DNA from: Vibrio splendidus
GTDB lineage: Bacteria > Pseudomonadota > Gammaproteobacteria > Enterobacterales > Vibrionaceae
Length of the DNA stretch: 64,000 nucleotides
Reading direction: 5' to 3'
Assembly (NCBI RefSeq): GCF_002873455.1
Contig: NZ_MCUN01000004.1
Location: 124,001-188,000, forward strand
The notes beneath the pieces were generated by a model. The model worked only from the letters and a program-made list of their open reading frames with translations. It searched no databases and was not told the DNA's origin. Position 1 is the first letter of the stretch; every line of letters begins with the position of its first letter. Positions 16,310 to 26,271 of this stretch are shown here, piece by piece. Made by a program: the position numbers and the translations under genes.

Positions 16310-16921
16310 TTACGACCAGCCGTTTGGTGACTTTCTGCGACGAGGTATAATGTGTGGCAAGACAAGTCCAAGAAGTAGACCGATACCAGCAACACCACCA
16401 CCATACATAAAGTATTTCAGCAGCAGATCATCTTTTTGTGTATCTAGCTTAGCGCGTAGCTCACGGTTCTCTGTTTGAGAGCTGGTTAGCTGTTGGCTAA
16501 TTTCGCTGTAGTTTTGCTCAAGTTCAGAAATTTGTTTGTTACGAGAGTCTAGAGAGCTCGCTAGGCCTGCTTTTTCGCTGTCAGCACTTTGACGAGCATT
16601 CGCTAGTTTACCTTTAACTTCGGTCAGTTCTTTTTCTAGCTTAGGCAGACGTAGTGCCATGCTTTCTTGAGTGCTTACAAACTTACTTTCTACCCAGCCT
16701 TTACGGCCGCGGTTGTCTTGAACCTGGGTGTAACCCGTGCTCTTGTTAGTTTGTAGGTAAGTAATCTTTTCACCAGCATCAACACTACCGATGATACGGA
16801 ATGTGTTGTTTGGGCCAGAATGCATATAAGTAAATAGTTTGTCAGCAATATAACGGTCTTGTGCAAAGGCAGCTGGAGCCGCAAGCATTGCGAGCAAAAC
16901 TAAGCTAATCAGTTTTTTCAC
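16310..16921 (-). CDS. ygiM: SH3-domain envelope protein, YgiM-like (TIGR04211 type)
   Basis: A 203-residue envelope protein of unknown function. Residues 1-20 are a signal peptide (KKLISLVLLAMLAAPAAFA). A bacterial SH3 domain follows (~21-85: YMHSGPNNTFRIIGSVDAGE, GWVESKF), then a predicted coiled coil (~85-160: LRLPKLEKELTEVKGKL) and a C-terminal membrane span (~168-192). The same gene lies beside cca in E. coli; here gspAB has been placed between them. Confidence 0.88.
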   Translation of the reverse strand: MKKLISLVLLAMLAAPAAFAQDRYIADKLFTYMHSGPNNTFRIIGSVDAGEKITYLQTNKSTGYTQVQDNRGRKGWVESKFVSTQESMALRLPKLEKELTEVKGKLANARQSADSEKAGLASSLDSRNKQISELEQNYSEISQQLTSSQTENRELRAKLDTQKDDLLLKYFMYGGGVAGIGLLLGLVLPHIIPRRRKSPNGWS

Positions 16922-17012
16922 AGTAAATCCCTTAACGATTCAAATTGGGTAGGCGTATGAGTCAGCCTCAATGAGCAAATAATATTTAGTTTCTTTATGC
17001 GGTGCAACAAAG

Positions 17013-17033
17013 AAGGGAGGCAAAGCCTCCCTT
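17013..17033 (-). terminator. Terminator downstream of the phosphate transporter gene
   Basis: AAGGGAGGC (17013-17021) pairs with GCCTCCCTT (17025-17033) around AAA. The minus-strand T-tract is modest (CTTTGTTG). Confidence 0.65.
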
Positions 17034-17126
17034 TCTGTGCGTTTGAGTCAATAATGACATGGTATTTACATATCGTTACCGAAGCTCACCGTTTTCTGAC
17101 GCTAATATTTACTAACGCCAAGGCTA

Positions 17127-18389
17127 TTACATAGTAAACATAGCCTGAATTGCGTAGAAGAACACAACAGCAAGTAGAGCACCTGCAGGTAGCGTTACAA
17201 TCCACGAAGCAACGATGTTACGCACAACGCCTAGGTTGAGTGCTGCGATACCACGAGCAAAACCTACACCTAAAACCGCACCAACCAATGTTTGCGTGGT
17301 TGAAATCGGAAGGCCAGTACCAGAAGCAAGTACAACCGTACATGCAGTTGCTAGTTGAGCGGCAAAGCCACGGCTCGGTGTTAGTTCTGTAATACCAGTA
17401 CCAACGGTTGCCATTACTTTGTGACCCATTGTCGCAAGACCAACAACAATACCAATACCACCTAGTGGAAGAATCCACCATGCGATAGTGCTCTTGCCTG
17501 AGATTTCACCCATGTGCTCAACCGTTGAAACAACCGCTGATAGTGGACCAATCGCGTTCGCAACGTCATTTGAACCGTGTGCGAATGCCATCGCACAAGC
17601 TGTGATAACCATTAGTACGCTGAAGATACCTTCTACGCCGGTAAAACCGTGGTCTTCTTCGCGGTTAGCAAACTTCTTCTGAATGTATAGGTAGCCGCCG
17701 ACCATGACTACAGCAGAAACACCTGCTGCCCATAACCAGGCTTCAGTGCCACTTAGGTGAAGGCCAACGTGCTTAAGACCTTTCTTGATCGTTACAAGTG
17801 CAATGACCATTGTAGTAATGAACATGTACACAGGCACAAAGCGCTTAGCGTTAAATAACGGATTTTCGGTATCGAATATCAGTCGTTGGGCACTTACGAA
17901 AATGAGATAGGCGAAGATGCCGGAAATCAACGGTGTGACAATCCAACTACCCACAATACCTTGAACGCTGTTCCAATCTACAGCTTCTGTACCTACAGAC
18001 ACACAAGCAAAACCGATGATTGCACCGATAATTGAGTGCGTCGTTGATACTGGCCAGCCCATGTATGATGCTAGAAGCAACCATGTACCAGCAGCCAGCA
18101 GCGCAGACATCATGCCGTACACAAGTACATCAGGTTGATGAGCGAATAGAGACGTTTCGATAACACCTTTACGGATCGTGTCTGTTACTTCGCCGCCCGC
18201 AAGATAAGCACCTGCGAATTCAAAGATCATTGCGATAATGATCGCTTGTTTAACGGTTAGAGCTTTAGAGCCTACTGAAGTGCCCATTGCATTCGCAACG
18301 TCATTTGCACCAATACCAATAGCCATCAAGAAACCGAAAGCTGCTGCAACAATAATCAGGACAGTGCCGTAGTTAGCAAGGATATCCAT
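17127..18389 (-). CDS. pit: Low-affinity inorganic phosphate transporter (Pit family)
   Basis: Inner-membrane Pi:cation symporter of the PiT family, 420 residues with about ten to eleven spans. The two family signatures occur as an internal repeat: GANDVANAMGTSVGSKALT near the N-terminus and GSNDVANAIGPLSAVVS in the second half, each followed by a ST/PxSTTxxIxGAxxG type loop (WPVSTTHSIIGAIIG; LPISTTQTLVGAVLG). It follows the DUF47 gene in the same direction after about 130 bp, the usual pairing. The transported metal-phosphate form cannot be told from sequence. Confidence 0.95.
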   Translation of the reverse strand: MDILANYGTVLIIVAAAFGFLMAIGIGANDVANAMGTSVGSKALTVKQAIIIAMIFEFAGAYLAGGEVTDTIRKGVIETSLFAHQPDVLVYGMMSALLAAGTWLLLASYMGWPVSTTHSIIGAIIGFACVSVGTEAVDWNSVQGIVGSWIVTPLISGIFAYLIFVSAQRLIFDTENPLFNAKRFVPVYMFITTMVIALVTIKKGLKHVGLHLSGTEAWLWAAGVSAVVMVGGYLYIQKKFANREEDHGFTGVEGIFSVLMVITACAMAFAHGSNDVANAIGPLSAVVSTVEHMGEISGKSTIAWWILPLGGIGIVVGLATMGHKVMATVGTGITELTPSRGFAAQLATACTVVLASGTGLPISTTQTLVGAVLGVGFARGIAALNLGVVRNIVASWIVTLPAGALLAVVFFYAIQAMFTM

Positions 18390-18517
18390 CGTAATACCTA
18401 GTTGTTTGATAACAAGCGGAACAAATTTAGACGCAAAAAACCGCTCAGCGAGAGAAATACTCAGCGCATAAGTGGTTTGGTTAAAAAATGCTCTTCGTTA
18501 TATAGTTAGCGTATGAT

Positions 18518-19204
18518 TTAAGATCGAGAAAGCATTACTTCAAGACGAGCGCCTACACGCTGTGCTTGATCTGCAATACCACCAACCCATTCAAGAATTT
18601 TGTATAAGAACATGATGTCAACTGGATTCATATCGTCTTCAATCGCCATTAATTGTTGGCGTAATTCGATCTGCATCGCGTCCGTGTCATCTTCAATTAC
18701 ATCTAACTGATGAATCATTTCAGCAACGAGTGTTACTTCACGGCCCTTAAAGCCAGTCTCAAGTAATTCGTCTAGTTCATTGATTACGTTTTGTGCTTGG
18801 TTCGCTGCATCTAGACAACGTTTAACGTAAGCGATGAAGTTTTCTTGCATTGGAGCTGGAATGACAAGTTGACGACCATATACACGGCCAGCAATGTCTT
18901 TCGCTAGGTTTGCGAGTTTGTCTTGTTGAGTTAATAGCTCCAACATATCGGTGCGATCAACTGGCATAAACAAACCGCGAGGAAGTTTAAGGCGAATTTC
19001 ACGTTTTAGTACATCAGCTTCTTTCTCAAGGTGAGAAATTTGAGCTCGAATTTCTGATGCTTTCTCCCAGTCACCTTTTGAAGAAACTTCAAAGAAATTA
19101 ACTAGGTGAGAACAACATTCGTTCACGCATACTACGTGACGCTGCAAAGGTTTAATTGGGGACTTTGCAAATAACCCCATAATTGTATTTACTGGCATGG
19201 TCAT
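18518..19204 (-). CDS. DUF47/PhoU-like accessory protein of Pit (TIGR00153 type)
   Basis: A 228-residue all-helical protein related to PhoU, found next to pit genes and thought to modulate the transporter. Visible marks: LFAKSPIKPLQRHV at the start, HLEKEADVLKREIRLKLPRG (metal-site helix) and the C-terminal IMFLYKILEWVGGIADQAQR. Two in-frame ATG codons at 19204 and 19198 compete; the AGGTTGG ahead slightly favours the first only by order, so the start is uncertain by two codons. Divergent from ygiF. Confidence 0.9.
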   Translation of the reverse strand: MTMPVNTIMGLFAKSPIKPLQRHVVCVNECCSHLVNFFEVSSKGDWEKASEIRAQISHLEKEADVLKREIRLKLPRGLFMPVDRTDMLELLTQQDKLANLAKDIAGRVYGRQLVIPAPMQENFIAYVKRCLDAANQAQNVINELDELLETGFKGREVTLVAEMIHQLDVIEDDTDAMQIELRQQLMAIEDDMNPVDIMFLYKILEWVGGIADQAQRVGARLEVMLSRS

Positions 19205-19405
19205 CCAACCTAATAAATAATAACCTTAAAACAACATACACCATATTCATGGTGAAATGTTAAGCGATGGCTACAAAGTCGCGCATGTTAACCTAATCAA
19301 TGTCTCATTAAAACTGTTTTAGATCATCATAAGGGCGATATTTCTGACTTGCTGAGTTTTCAAATTGGCAATATCCTGTCCCTATCTTCACAGAAAGGTA
19401 TAACT

Positions 19406-20923
19406 ATGGAAACCGAGATAGAACTGAAGTTTTTTGTTTCTCCTGATTTTTCAGAGACTTTACGCAATAAAATTGCTGAAACTAAAGTACTTCAGCACAG
19501 TTGTCGCGAGCTAGGTAACATCTACTTTGACACCCCTGACAACTGGCTACGTAAGCACGATATTGGCATGCGTATTCGACGTTTTGATGACGTATTTGTA
19601 CAAACCGTAAAGACGGCTGGTCGTGTGGTTGCAGGCCTGCATCAAAGACCTGAATACAATGCAGAACACGATAGCAATGAACCTAAGCTAGCCCTGCATC
19701 CAGAGGATATCTGGCCAGCAGGTAAAGACATCGAAACGTTGCAAGCTGAGCTGACTCCTTTGTTTTCTACCAACTTCACGCGTGAGCAGTGGTTGATCGG
19801 GATGCCCGATGGCAGCCAGGTTGAGGTGGCGTTCGACCAAGGCTTTGTTGAATCTGGCGATCTGCAAGAACCGATTTGTGAAGTCGAATTGGAACTAAAA
19901 TCAGGTCAAACGGATGCTCTGTTTACACTGTCTCGCCAATTCTGTGAGCAAGGTGGCATGCGTTTGGGTAATCTAAGCAAAGCAGCTAAAGGTTACCGCC
20001 TTGCTCAAGGTTATCAAGGAGATGAAGTCACTCCTTTGACCTTAGTTGATACTGACAAAAGTGATACCGTTGAATCGTGTTTCATTCAATCTTTAGAGCA
20101 TGCTCTCGCTCATTGGCACTCTCACGAGCAGATCTTCACCGAGCGCCAATCTATTGAAGCGTTACATGAAATAAGCCATTCGCTGAGTTTTATTCGTCAA
20201 ACTTTCACTATCTATGGTGACATTGTTCCAAGACGTGCCAGTGCTATTTTACGCCAAGAACTTAAGTGGCTTGAGCAAGAACTTGATTGGCTAAAAAGTT
20301 ATGACCACTTCGAAGATTTGCTCGAAGATAAAGGCCACGTGCTGCGTAAGTTAGATGCCCGTAAATTCTTGGTCGCTGAGCTGAAAGAGATGCAAGAACA
20401 ACTGCCAGATCGTGAAGATCTGCTTACCTTGTTGAGTTCTGCTCGATACACCGGTTTGTTATTAGATCTGAGCCGTTGGATCTTATCTCGTGGCTGGCAG
20501 CCTTTTTTAGATGAAAAAGCGCGTGAGCAAATGGCTCGTGGTATCGAATGGTTTTCCGTGCAGCAACTCGATCGCACATGGGCCGATTTGATGGAAGCCT
20601 TCCCGCCAGAGCGAGTGATGACCAGTCAAGCGTATATTGAGCAGCAATACCGTTTGATGCGTAATCTGTATTCAGGCGTTGGTTTCGCGAGTTTGTATGA
20701 TGACGATGAACGAAACAGCTTCCGCTTGCCATGGGCCGATATGGTGCAAGGCATTGATGACTTGCTGGCACTTAAAACATTAGAACCTTTGACTGATAAG
20801 TTGGAAGGCGATGAGAAGGTTCAGCTAGAGCGTTGGCTAGCTCGCCAAGAAGTGTCTATTCTGCATGCGATGGAGCAGACGCGCCAAATCAGTGTTGAGG
20901 TTGAGCCATACTGGCAAGACTAA
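19406..20923 (+). CDS. ygiF: CYTH/CHAD inorganic triphosphatase
   Basis: Hydrolyses tripolyphosphate in the E. coli homologue; the cellular role is unclear. The ATG at 19406 (METEIELKFF) gives 505 residues and has AAGGT 7 nt upstream; the frame upstream of it is not conserved. The CYTH domain (~1-200) opens with the ExExK metal-binding motif at Glu4, Glu6, Lys8. The helical, basic CHAD domain fills ~215-500 (EALHEISHSLSFIRQTF; ILRQELKWLEQELDWL) and is linked to polyphosphate binding. It lies upstream of glnE as in E. coli, but with two genes inserted. Confidence 0.93.
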   Translation: METEIELKFFVSPDFSETLRNKIAETKVLQHSCRELGNIYFDTPDNWLRKHDIGMRIRRFDDVFVQTVKTAGRVVAGLHQRPEYNAEHDSNEPKLALHPEDIWPAGKDIETLQAELTPLFSTNFTREQWLIGMPDGSQVEVAFDQGFVESGDLQEPICEVELELKSGQTDALFTLSRQFCEQGGMRLGNLSKAAKGYRLAQGYQGDEVTPLTLVDTDKSDTVESCFIQSLEHALAHWHSHEQIFTERQSIEALHEISHSLSFIRQTFTIYGDIVPRRASAILRQELKWLEQELDWLKSYDHFEDLLEDKGHVLRKLDARKFLVAELKEMQEQLPDREDLLTLLSSARYTGLLLDLSRWILSRGWQPFLDEKAREQMARGIEWFSVQQLDRTWADLMEAFPPERVMTSQAYIEQQYRLMRNLYSGVGFASLYDDDERNSFRLPWADMVQGIDDLLALKTLEPLTDKLEGDEKVQLERWLARQEVSILHAMEQTRQISVEVEPYWQD

Positions 20924-20957
20924 GCTCAATACCTTTATCGGTATAAATATGAATTTG

Positions 20958-20986
20958 AAAATAGGGCTTCGGTCCTATTTTTTTGT
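20958..20986 (+). terminator. Terminator of ygiF, overlapping the 3' end of the channel gene
   Basis: AAAATAGGGC and GTCCTATTTT pair around a UUCG tetraloop, then more T. The T-tract is the complement of the C-terminal Lys-Lys codons of the convergent channel gene, and the stem covers its stop. Confidence 0.8.
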
Positions 20987-21724
20987 TTGTTGCTCAAGCT
21001 TTTCTAGTCGCTCTAGTATTTTCTGTTGTTGTTCTATGATCTTTTCAAGATGCTTCTCTTTGTTTTCTGCGCGTTGGTTCTCATGGTGACTAGGAGAAGT
21101 GATCAAAGACGTAATCAAACCTGAAATCATACCAAAAACACCCACACCGCAAATGATCACCAGAGAGGCGACTAATTTGCCTGAACTCGTCACGGGATAA
21201 TGATCGCCGTACCCTACAGTACTGATAGTAACAAAGGCCCACCACAAAGCATCTTGGCCAGTGGTAATGTTGGCATTGGGATCTTTGTGTTCTAAAAGAA
21301 GTATTGTTCCGGCGCCTATGGTTAGAAGAATAACCAGCAACAGAATAATCGAGGCGAGAGTGGTCTCTTTTCTATTACGAAAGAGCTCTCTGAAAACACG
21401 TTTACCCGAACGAAGAACGAGAATTACGCGCAGGATCTGAAAAATGCGAGCGAAACGAAGCGGCTCGATCATTGGGATGCTTGCTAAGAAATCGATCCAG
21501 TGTATTTTTAGATATTCTTTCTTGTTTTGTGATCTGAATAGATCAATTGTGAGCTGAAAAAGAAAAACACTACAGATTACAAAATCGAGGCCGATAAGAA
21601 CTTGTTTTGATTCTTTATCAATCGGTACAAACAATAAGCCTGAGATCACAAATAACGCTAAGAAAGAGAGAATCAGTGATAATAAGCTCATCGGCTTGGT
21701 TGTGTCTTTGGTACTATTTAACAT
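20975..21724 (-). CDS. Voltage-gated-type potassium channel subunit
   Basis: A 249-residue six-span potassium channel. Spans S1-S3 lie at about residues 13-33, 42-62 and 75-86. S4 carries spaced Arg residues at 90, 93 and 99, then Arg105 and Lys108 (RFARIFQILRVILVLRSGKR). The pore helix and selectivity filter are TISTVGYGD (filter 169-174), followed by S6 and a C-terminal coiled coil (LEKIIEQQQKILERLEKLEQ). It lacks a C-terminal RCK or cyclic-nucleotide domain. It is convergent with ygiF. Family assignment is firm; gating and role are unknown. Confidence 0.9.
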   Translation of the reverse strand: MLNSTKDTTKPMSLLSLILSFLALFVISGLLFVPIDKESKQVLIGLDFVICSVFLFQLTIDLFRSQNKKEYLKIHWIDFLASIPMIEPLRFARIFQILRVILVLRSGKRVFRELFRNRKETTLASIILLLVILLTIGAGTILLLEHKDPNANITTGQDALWWAFVTISTVGYGDHYPVTSSGKLVASLVIICGVGVFGMISGLITSLITSPSHHENQRAENKEKHLEKIIEQQQKILERLEKLEQQTKK

Positions 21725-21821
21725 TCATACGAGGCTCAAAATAAATCGCGAACTTTGACTGACATAGCCACCTCGCGGATATAGAAGCCATCAATATATA
21801 AGAATTAATGGAGAACTGACA

Positions 21822-23078
21822 ATGACTAAACTGTCATTCAAGCCGTGGGAAAGGATAATCTCTGACGTTCGTCTCGTTCCAAAAATGGTCATGCTGATGA
21901 TATTCAGCACTATCTTGATCATTTCGAAGCAGTTATGGGACGCAAGTACGTTTTACGATTCATTGCTTGCTGTAACCAATAATGCGCAAGTTGCACAGCA
22001 GCATTACGAGACTTACCTAGTTCAAGTGGCTTGGCAAACAGCCTTGATGATCATTGTGTTTGTGGTTCTTCTATTAGCGGCGGCGCGCGTTATGCTTCGC
22101 CAAACTCAGTATCTCAATGACGCCATTAAAACCATGGCCGATAAGAATCTATCAGTGCCGATTGAAATGGACTGTAAAGATGAATACGGTGATGTGGCAC
22201 GCGAACTAGAAAAAACGCGTGTCCAATTGAACGACATGATCAAAACTCAGGTGTCCTCTTCAGACGAGTTATTCGCTTTGACCGAAGTGATGACTATCAG
22301 CATGTCTGAAACTAAAGATTCGGCTCAAGAAGAATTTAATGAGATCGATCAACTTGCGACAGCAATGAGTGAGATGACGTCTACTGTGCAAACCGTAGCT
22401 GAGCATGCACAAAGCGCCTCTTCATTAACTGAGCAAGCTTCAGGGCAAGCTCTTACGGGTCAGAAGTTCGTACAAGGTTCCGTTTCTAAAATGAGTGAGT
22501 TGTCTTCAGATATCGCAGCCTCCGCAGCGGCGGTAAACCAAGTTGAAGAGCGTGTTGATTCGATTGGTAGCGTTGTTGGCACTATTCAAGGTATCTCAGA
22601 ACAAACTAACCTATTGGCACTGAACGCAGCGATTGAAGCGGCGCGTGCAGGTGAAGCGGGTCGTGGTTTTGCAGTCGTAGCCGATGAGGTTCGTAACCTT
22701 GCGCAGCGTACTCAACAAGCGACAGTAGAAATTCAAGACATGATCAGCCATCTGCAAAGTAGTGCAAATTCAGCTGTTGAGTTGATGGAAAAAAGTGTTG
22801 TAGAAGCAGCTGAAGGCGTTGACCTGGTTACCAATGCTGGATCCGAGTTGGATGGTATCGTGAGCCAAGTAAACCAGATTAATGATATGAACTTCCAGAT
22901 CGCGACAGCCGCGGGTCAACAAAGCAGCGTCGCAGAAGAGATGAGTGTCAACTTGACCAATGTTCGTGAGCTTGTTGAAGCGTCCGTTGTGGTAGTCAGT
23001 GAGCTGCTTGAAACTTCCCAGCTCATGGAAACCAACGCGCAAGAACTTGACGGTAAGATTAAACAATTTAAGGTTTAA
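21822..23078 (+). CDS. Methyl-accepting chemotaxis protein with minimal periplasmic part
   Basis: A 418-residue transmembrane chemoreceptor that would signal to CheA/CheW. Spans are at ~19-37 and ~68-92, leaving only ~30 residues in the periplasm, too few for a normal ligand-binding domain. A HAMP-like segment follows (~90-145, [20 protein letters not shown]), then the signalling coiled coil with the conserved hairpin tip near residues 260-300 ([30 protein letters not shown]). The start has GGAGAA upstream. A terminator follows. Confidence 0.94.
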   Translation: MTKLSFKPWERIISDVRLVPKMVMLMIFSTILIISKQLWDASTFYDSLLAVTNNAQVAQQHYETYLVQVAWQTALMIIVFVVLLLAAARVMLRQTQYLNDAIKTMADKNLSVPIEMDCKDEYGDVARELEKTRVQLNDMIKTQVSSSDELFALTEVMTISMSETKDSAQEEFNEIDQLATAMSEMTSTVQTVAEHAQSASSLTEQASGQALTGQKFVQGSVSKMSELSSDIAASAAAVNQVEERVDSIGSVVGTIQGISEQTNLLALNAAIEAARAGEAGRGFAVVADEVRNLAQRTQQATVEIQDMISHLQSSANSAVELMEKSVVEAAEGVDLVTNAGSELDGIVSQVNQINDMNFQIATAAGQQSSVAEEMSVNLTNVRELVEASVVVVSELLETSQLMETNAQELDGKIKQFKV

Positions 23079-23162
23079 TCATGGGGTCTTGGTCTTTATT
23101 CCCCCAGGGGTATTCCTAGTGTTCGATGGCTAGGAAAGGCCAGATTCGATAAGTTAACCGAT

Positions 23163-23196
23163 AAAACGCCCACATTGCTAATGTGGGCGTTTTTTA
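23163..23196 (+). terminator. Terminator of the chemoreceptor gene
   Basis: A perfect 14-bp stem, AAAACGCCCACATT (23163-23176) with its complement at 23180-23193, 3-nt loop, then T residues. Confidence 0.88.
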
Positions 23197-23299
23197 TTGG
23201 CGTAACTTTGGTATAACTAATCATTAGTTTTTAAAATTAGTTATAGAAGAACTGAGCCGATAAACCGATTGTTCGGCGCAGCTTACACAAGGAAGAAAC

Positions 23300-26149
23300 A
23301 TGCCATTGCCTTCTCAACTCACCACGCATTCCAAGTCTGCTTTTGAGCAATTATTAGAGCATCAAAGTGAAGCCATCAATACTTGGCCAGAGCCAATGAT
23401 TGAAGATCTTAAACGTGTACTCGGTTTAAGTTGTTTTGTTGCTGATTGCTTACAGCGTGATACGGTTTTATCCAACGCCTTACCTGATATGTTGGCATGC
23501 GAAGAGCGTGCTGAAGGGTATCGTGATCGATTGGCTGAGTTACTTTCTGGTTGTGCTGATGAAATGAGTGGCCAGCGTGTGCTGCGTCAATTCCGCAATC
23601 GAGAAATGACCTACATTGCGTGGCGCGATTTCATGGGGGCGTGGGAGCTAGAGCAGAGCTTAAGCCATCTATCGATGTTGGCAGAGGCGATGATCTTCGA
23701 GACCTATCAATGGCAGTTCGATATTTGCTGTAAAGAGTGGGGCACCCCTTGTAATGAGCAGGGTGAAGCGCAGCCGATGCTGATCATCGGTATGGGCAAG
23801 CTCGGTGGCGGTGAGCTTAATTTCTCTTCTGATATCGATCTGATTTTCACCTACCCTGAGAACGGTGAAACCCAAGGGGCAAGGCGTAGTATCGCCAACG
23901 CGCAATTTTTCACGCGTTTAGGGCAACGGATTATCAAAGCGTTGGATCAACAAACCTTTGATGGATTCTGTTACCGAGTAGACATGCGTCTGCGTCCATT
24001 TGGCGAGAGTGGCCCATTGGTTATGAGTTACGCGGCCCTGGAAGATTACTATCAAGAGCAAGGTCGTGACTGGGAACGCTACGCGATGGTAAAAGCGCGA
24101 GTGATGGGCAGCGAAATGTATCCTGAGTATCAAGAGCTTCGCCAGATGTTGCGCCCGTTTGTGTTCCGTCGTTATATCGATTTTAGTGCGATTCAATCTC
24201 TGCGCCGTATGAAATCAATGATCAGCAGTGAAGTTCGTCGTCGTGGTTTATCAAATAACATCAAACTGGGCTCTGGTGGTATTCGTGAAGTTGAATTTAT
24301 TGCTCAAGTCTTCCAATTGATTCGTGGTGGGCGCGAGCCTAGCCTACGTGGTCGAGGGTTACTAGAAACCTTGAGTGCTATTGAGTCTCTCAATTTGTTA
24401 GAGACCAAAGAAGTCGGTCATTTACGTGAGGCTTACCTGTTTTTACGTCGCCTTGAAAACTTATTACAAGCGATGGCGGATAAACAAACTCAAACCTTAC
24501 CAGATGGCGAATTAGAACAACTGCAGCTTGCTGTCGCAATGCAATTTGCTGATTGGGATGGTTTGATTGAAGCAACTCGTGAGCATATGGCGAATGTACA
24601 TACTGTGTTTGAAGATCTGATTGGTGTCGATGAAGATGACGCCAATCCAATCGCGAGTCACTTTAGTGAGTTGTGGGATATGGCCCATAAGCAAGATGTG
24701 ATTGAGCAGGTTCTAGAGCATGACATCGCGATTGCTAACCCGCCAGAAGCGGCGAAAACCATTATCCAATTCAAAGCGGATTTAGCGAAGAAAACCCTTG
24801 GCCCACGTGGACGGGAGGTTTTAAATCGCTTGATGCCTAAAGTGTTTCAAGCGCTCTACACCGCCAAAGATGCCGAGTTTGGTTTGTCTCGAGTATTACA
24901 TTTGCTGCAAAAAATAGTGACGCGCACCACTTACCTTGAGTTATTGGATGAACACCCAGCCGCGTTAACTCAGTTAGTTCGTTTATGTACTGCGAGCCCG
25001 ATGATTTCGGAGCAGCTTGGTCGTTACCCAATCCTATTAGATGAACTTATTGACCCTCAGCAACTCTATAATCCAGTACCTTTAGAGTCCTACAAAACTG
25101 AGCTGCGAGATTACCTAGCGCGTATTCCTGAAGATGATATGGAGCAACAGATGGAAGGTCTGCGTCAGTTTAAGCAGACTTGTATCTTGAGGATTACAGC
25201 CGCAGATATTGCAGGTGCTCTACCAGTCATGAAGGTCAGTGATCACCTGACTTATTTAGCAGAGGCGATTGTTGAGGCGGGTATTAACCAAGCTTGGTTA
25301 CAAGTATCGGCCAAGTTTGGTGAACCGACCCATGTGAAAGATCGTGAAGGTCGCGGCTTCGCGGTTGTTGGTTATGGCAAAGTTGGCGGGTGGGAGCTTG
25401 GCTATAACTCCGATCTCGATATCGTGTTCATGCACGATTGCCCGGTACACATCTATACTGACGGTAAGAAAGAGATTGATGGACGCCAGTTCTATTTAAG
25501 GTTGGCACAGCGAATTATTCATATTTTCTCAACGAGAACCGCTTCCGGTATTTTGTATGAGGTCGATACTCGTCTACGCCCTTCTGGTGCCTCTGGCCTA
25601 TTGGTTAGTCCAACGGATGCCTTTGACGAGTATCAGCACAATGATGCGTGGACTTGGGAGCACCAAGCTCTAACTCGCGCTCGCATGATTTACGGCGATG
25701 ACTTATTGGCTTCGGCATTTAACAAAACTCGCCATGAGGTTCTGTGCTTGGCTCGTGATGAGGCAACGCTCAAAAAGTCCGTTGTGGATATGCGTGAAAA
25801 AATGCGCGGTCATTTAGGCGGTAAAAAAGCCGATCGATTCATGTTGAAACAAGATGCGGGTGGTATTACCGATATTGAGTTCTTGGCGCAATACTTAGTA
25901 CTGAGATACAGCAACGAAAAACCTAAGCTCACCCGTTGGTGTGACAATGTACGAATCTTTGAAAGCCTGTTGTCACAGGGGATTATGGACGAGCAGCAAG
26001 GCATCGCATTAACCAACGTCTATACGACGTTAAGAGATGAAATTCATCACCGTAATCTACTCAACCTTGATGCGGATGTGGCGATTGAGAAGTTTGAGAT
26101 GGAAAGAGAACATGTTGTTCAAGCATGGAAGCAGTGGATGGAAGTTTAA
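23300..26149 (+). CDS. glnE: Glutamine synthetase adenylyltransferase/adenylyl-removing enzyme
   Basis: Adds AMP to a tyrosine of glutamine synthetase and removes it, under control of PII and glutamine. The protein has 949 residues, the normal size. It contains two nucleotidyltransferase domains. The N-terminal adenylyl-removing domain has GKLGGGELNFSSDIDL with Asp178 and Asp180. The C-terminal adenylyltransferase domain has GKVGGWELGYNSDLDI with Asp705 and Asp707. Both metal-binding pairs are intact. Each is followed by a helical GlnD-type domain (GGIREVEFIAQ; GGITDIEFLAQY). Shine-Dalgarno AAGGAAG precedes the ATG. It lies upstream of hldE as in E. coli. Confidence 0.98.
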   Translation: MPLPSQLTTHSKSAFEQLLEHQSEAINTWPEPMIEDLKRVLGLSCFVADCLQRDTVLSNALPDMLACEERAEGYRDRLAELLSGCADEMSGQRVLRQFRNREMTYIAWRDFMGAWELEQSLSHLSMLAEAMIFETYQWQFDICCKEWGTPCNEQGEAQPMLIIGMGKLGGGELNFSSDIDLIFTYPENGETQGARRSIANAQFFTRLGQRIIKALDQQTFDGFCYRVDMRLRPFGESGPLVMSYAALEDYYQEQGRDWERYAMVKARVMGSEMYPEYQELRQMLRPFVFRRYIDFSAIQSLRRMKSMISSEVRRRGLSNNIKLGSGGIREVEFIAQVFQLIRGGREPSLRGRGLLETLSAIESLNLLETKEVGHLREAYLFLRRLENLLQAMADKQTQTLPDGELEQLQLAVAMQFADWDGLIEATREHMANVHTVFEDLIGVDEDDANPIASHFSELWDMAHKQDVIEQVLEHDIAIANPPEAAKTIIQFKADLAKKTLGPRGREVLNRLMPKVFQALYTAKDAEFGLSRVLHLLQKIVTRTTYLELLDEHPAALTQLVRLCTASPMISEQLGRYPILLDELIDPQQLYNPVPLESYKTELRDYLARIPEDDMEQQMEGLRQFKQTCILRITAADIAGALPVMKVSDHLTYLAEAIVEAGINQAWLQVSAKFGEPTHVKDREGRGFAVVGYGKVGGWELGYNSDLDIVFMHDCPVHIYTDGKKEIDGRQFYLRLAQRIIHIFSTRTASGILYEVDTRLRPSGASGLLVSPTDAFDEYQHNDAWTWEHQALTRARMIYGDDLLASAFNKTRHEVLCLARDEATLKKSVVDMREKMRGHLGGKKADRFMLKQDAGGITDIEFLAQYLVLRYSNEKPKLTRWCDNVRIFESLLSQGIMDEQQGIALTNVYTTLRDEIHHRNLLNLDADVAIEKFEMEREHVVQAWKQWMEV

Positions 26150-26271
26150 CCTTAGTTATGGCTTGTATGATACAGCCTATATTTCAGTAAGCGTTTGCTA
26201 ATTTTTCTATGGTTTAGCCTCTGTAATCAGTGTGCTAGACTCTAGCCAGATTCGATTTTTGGAGATCCATA

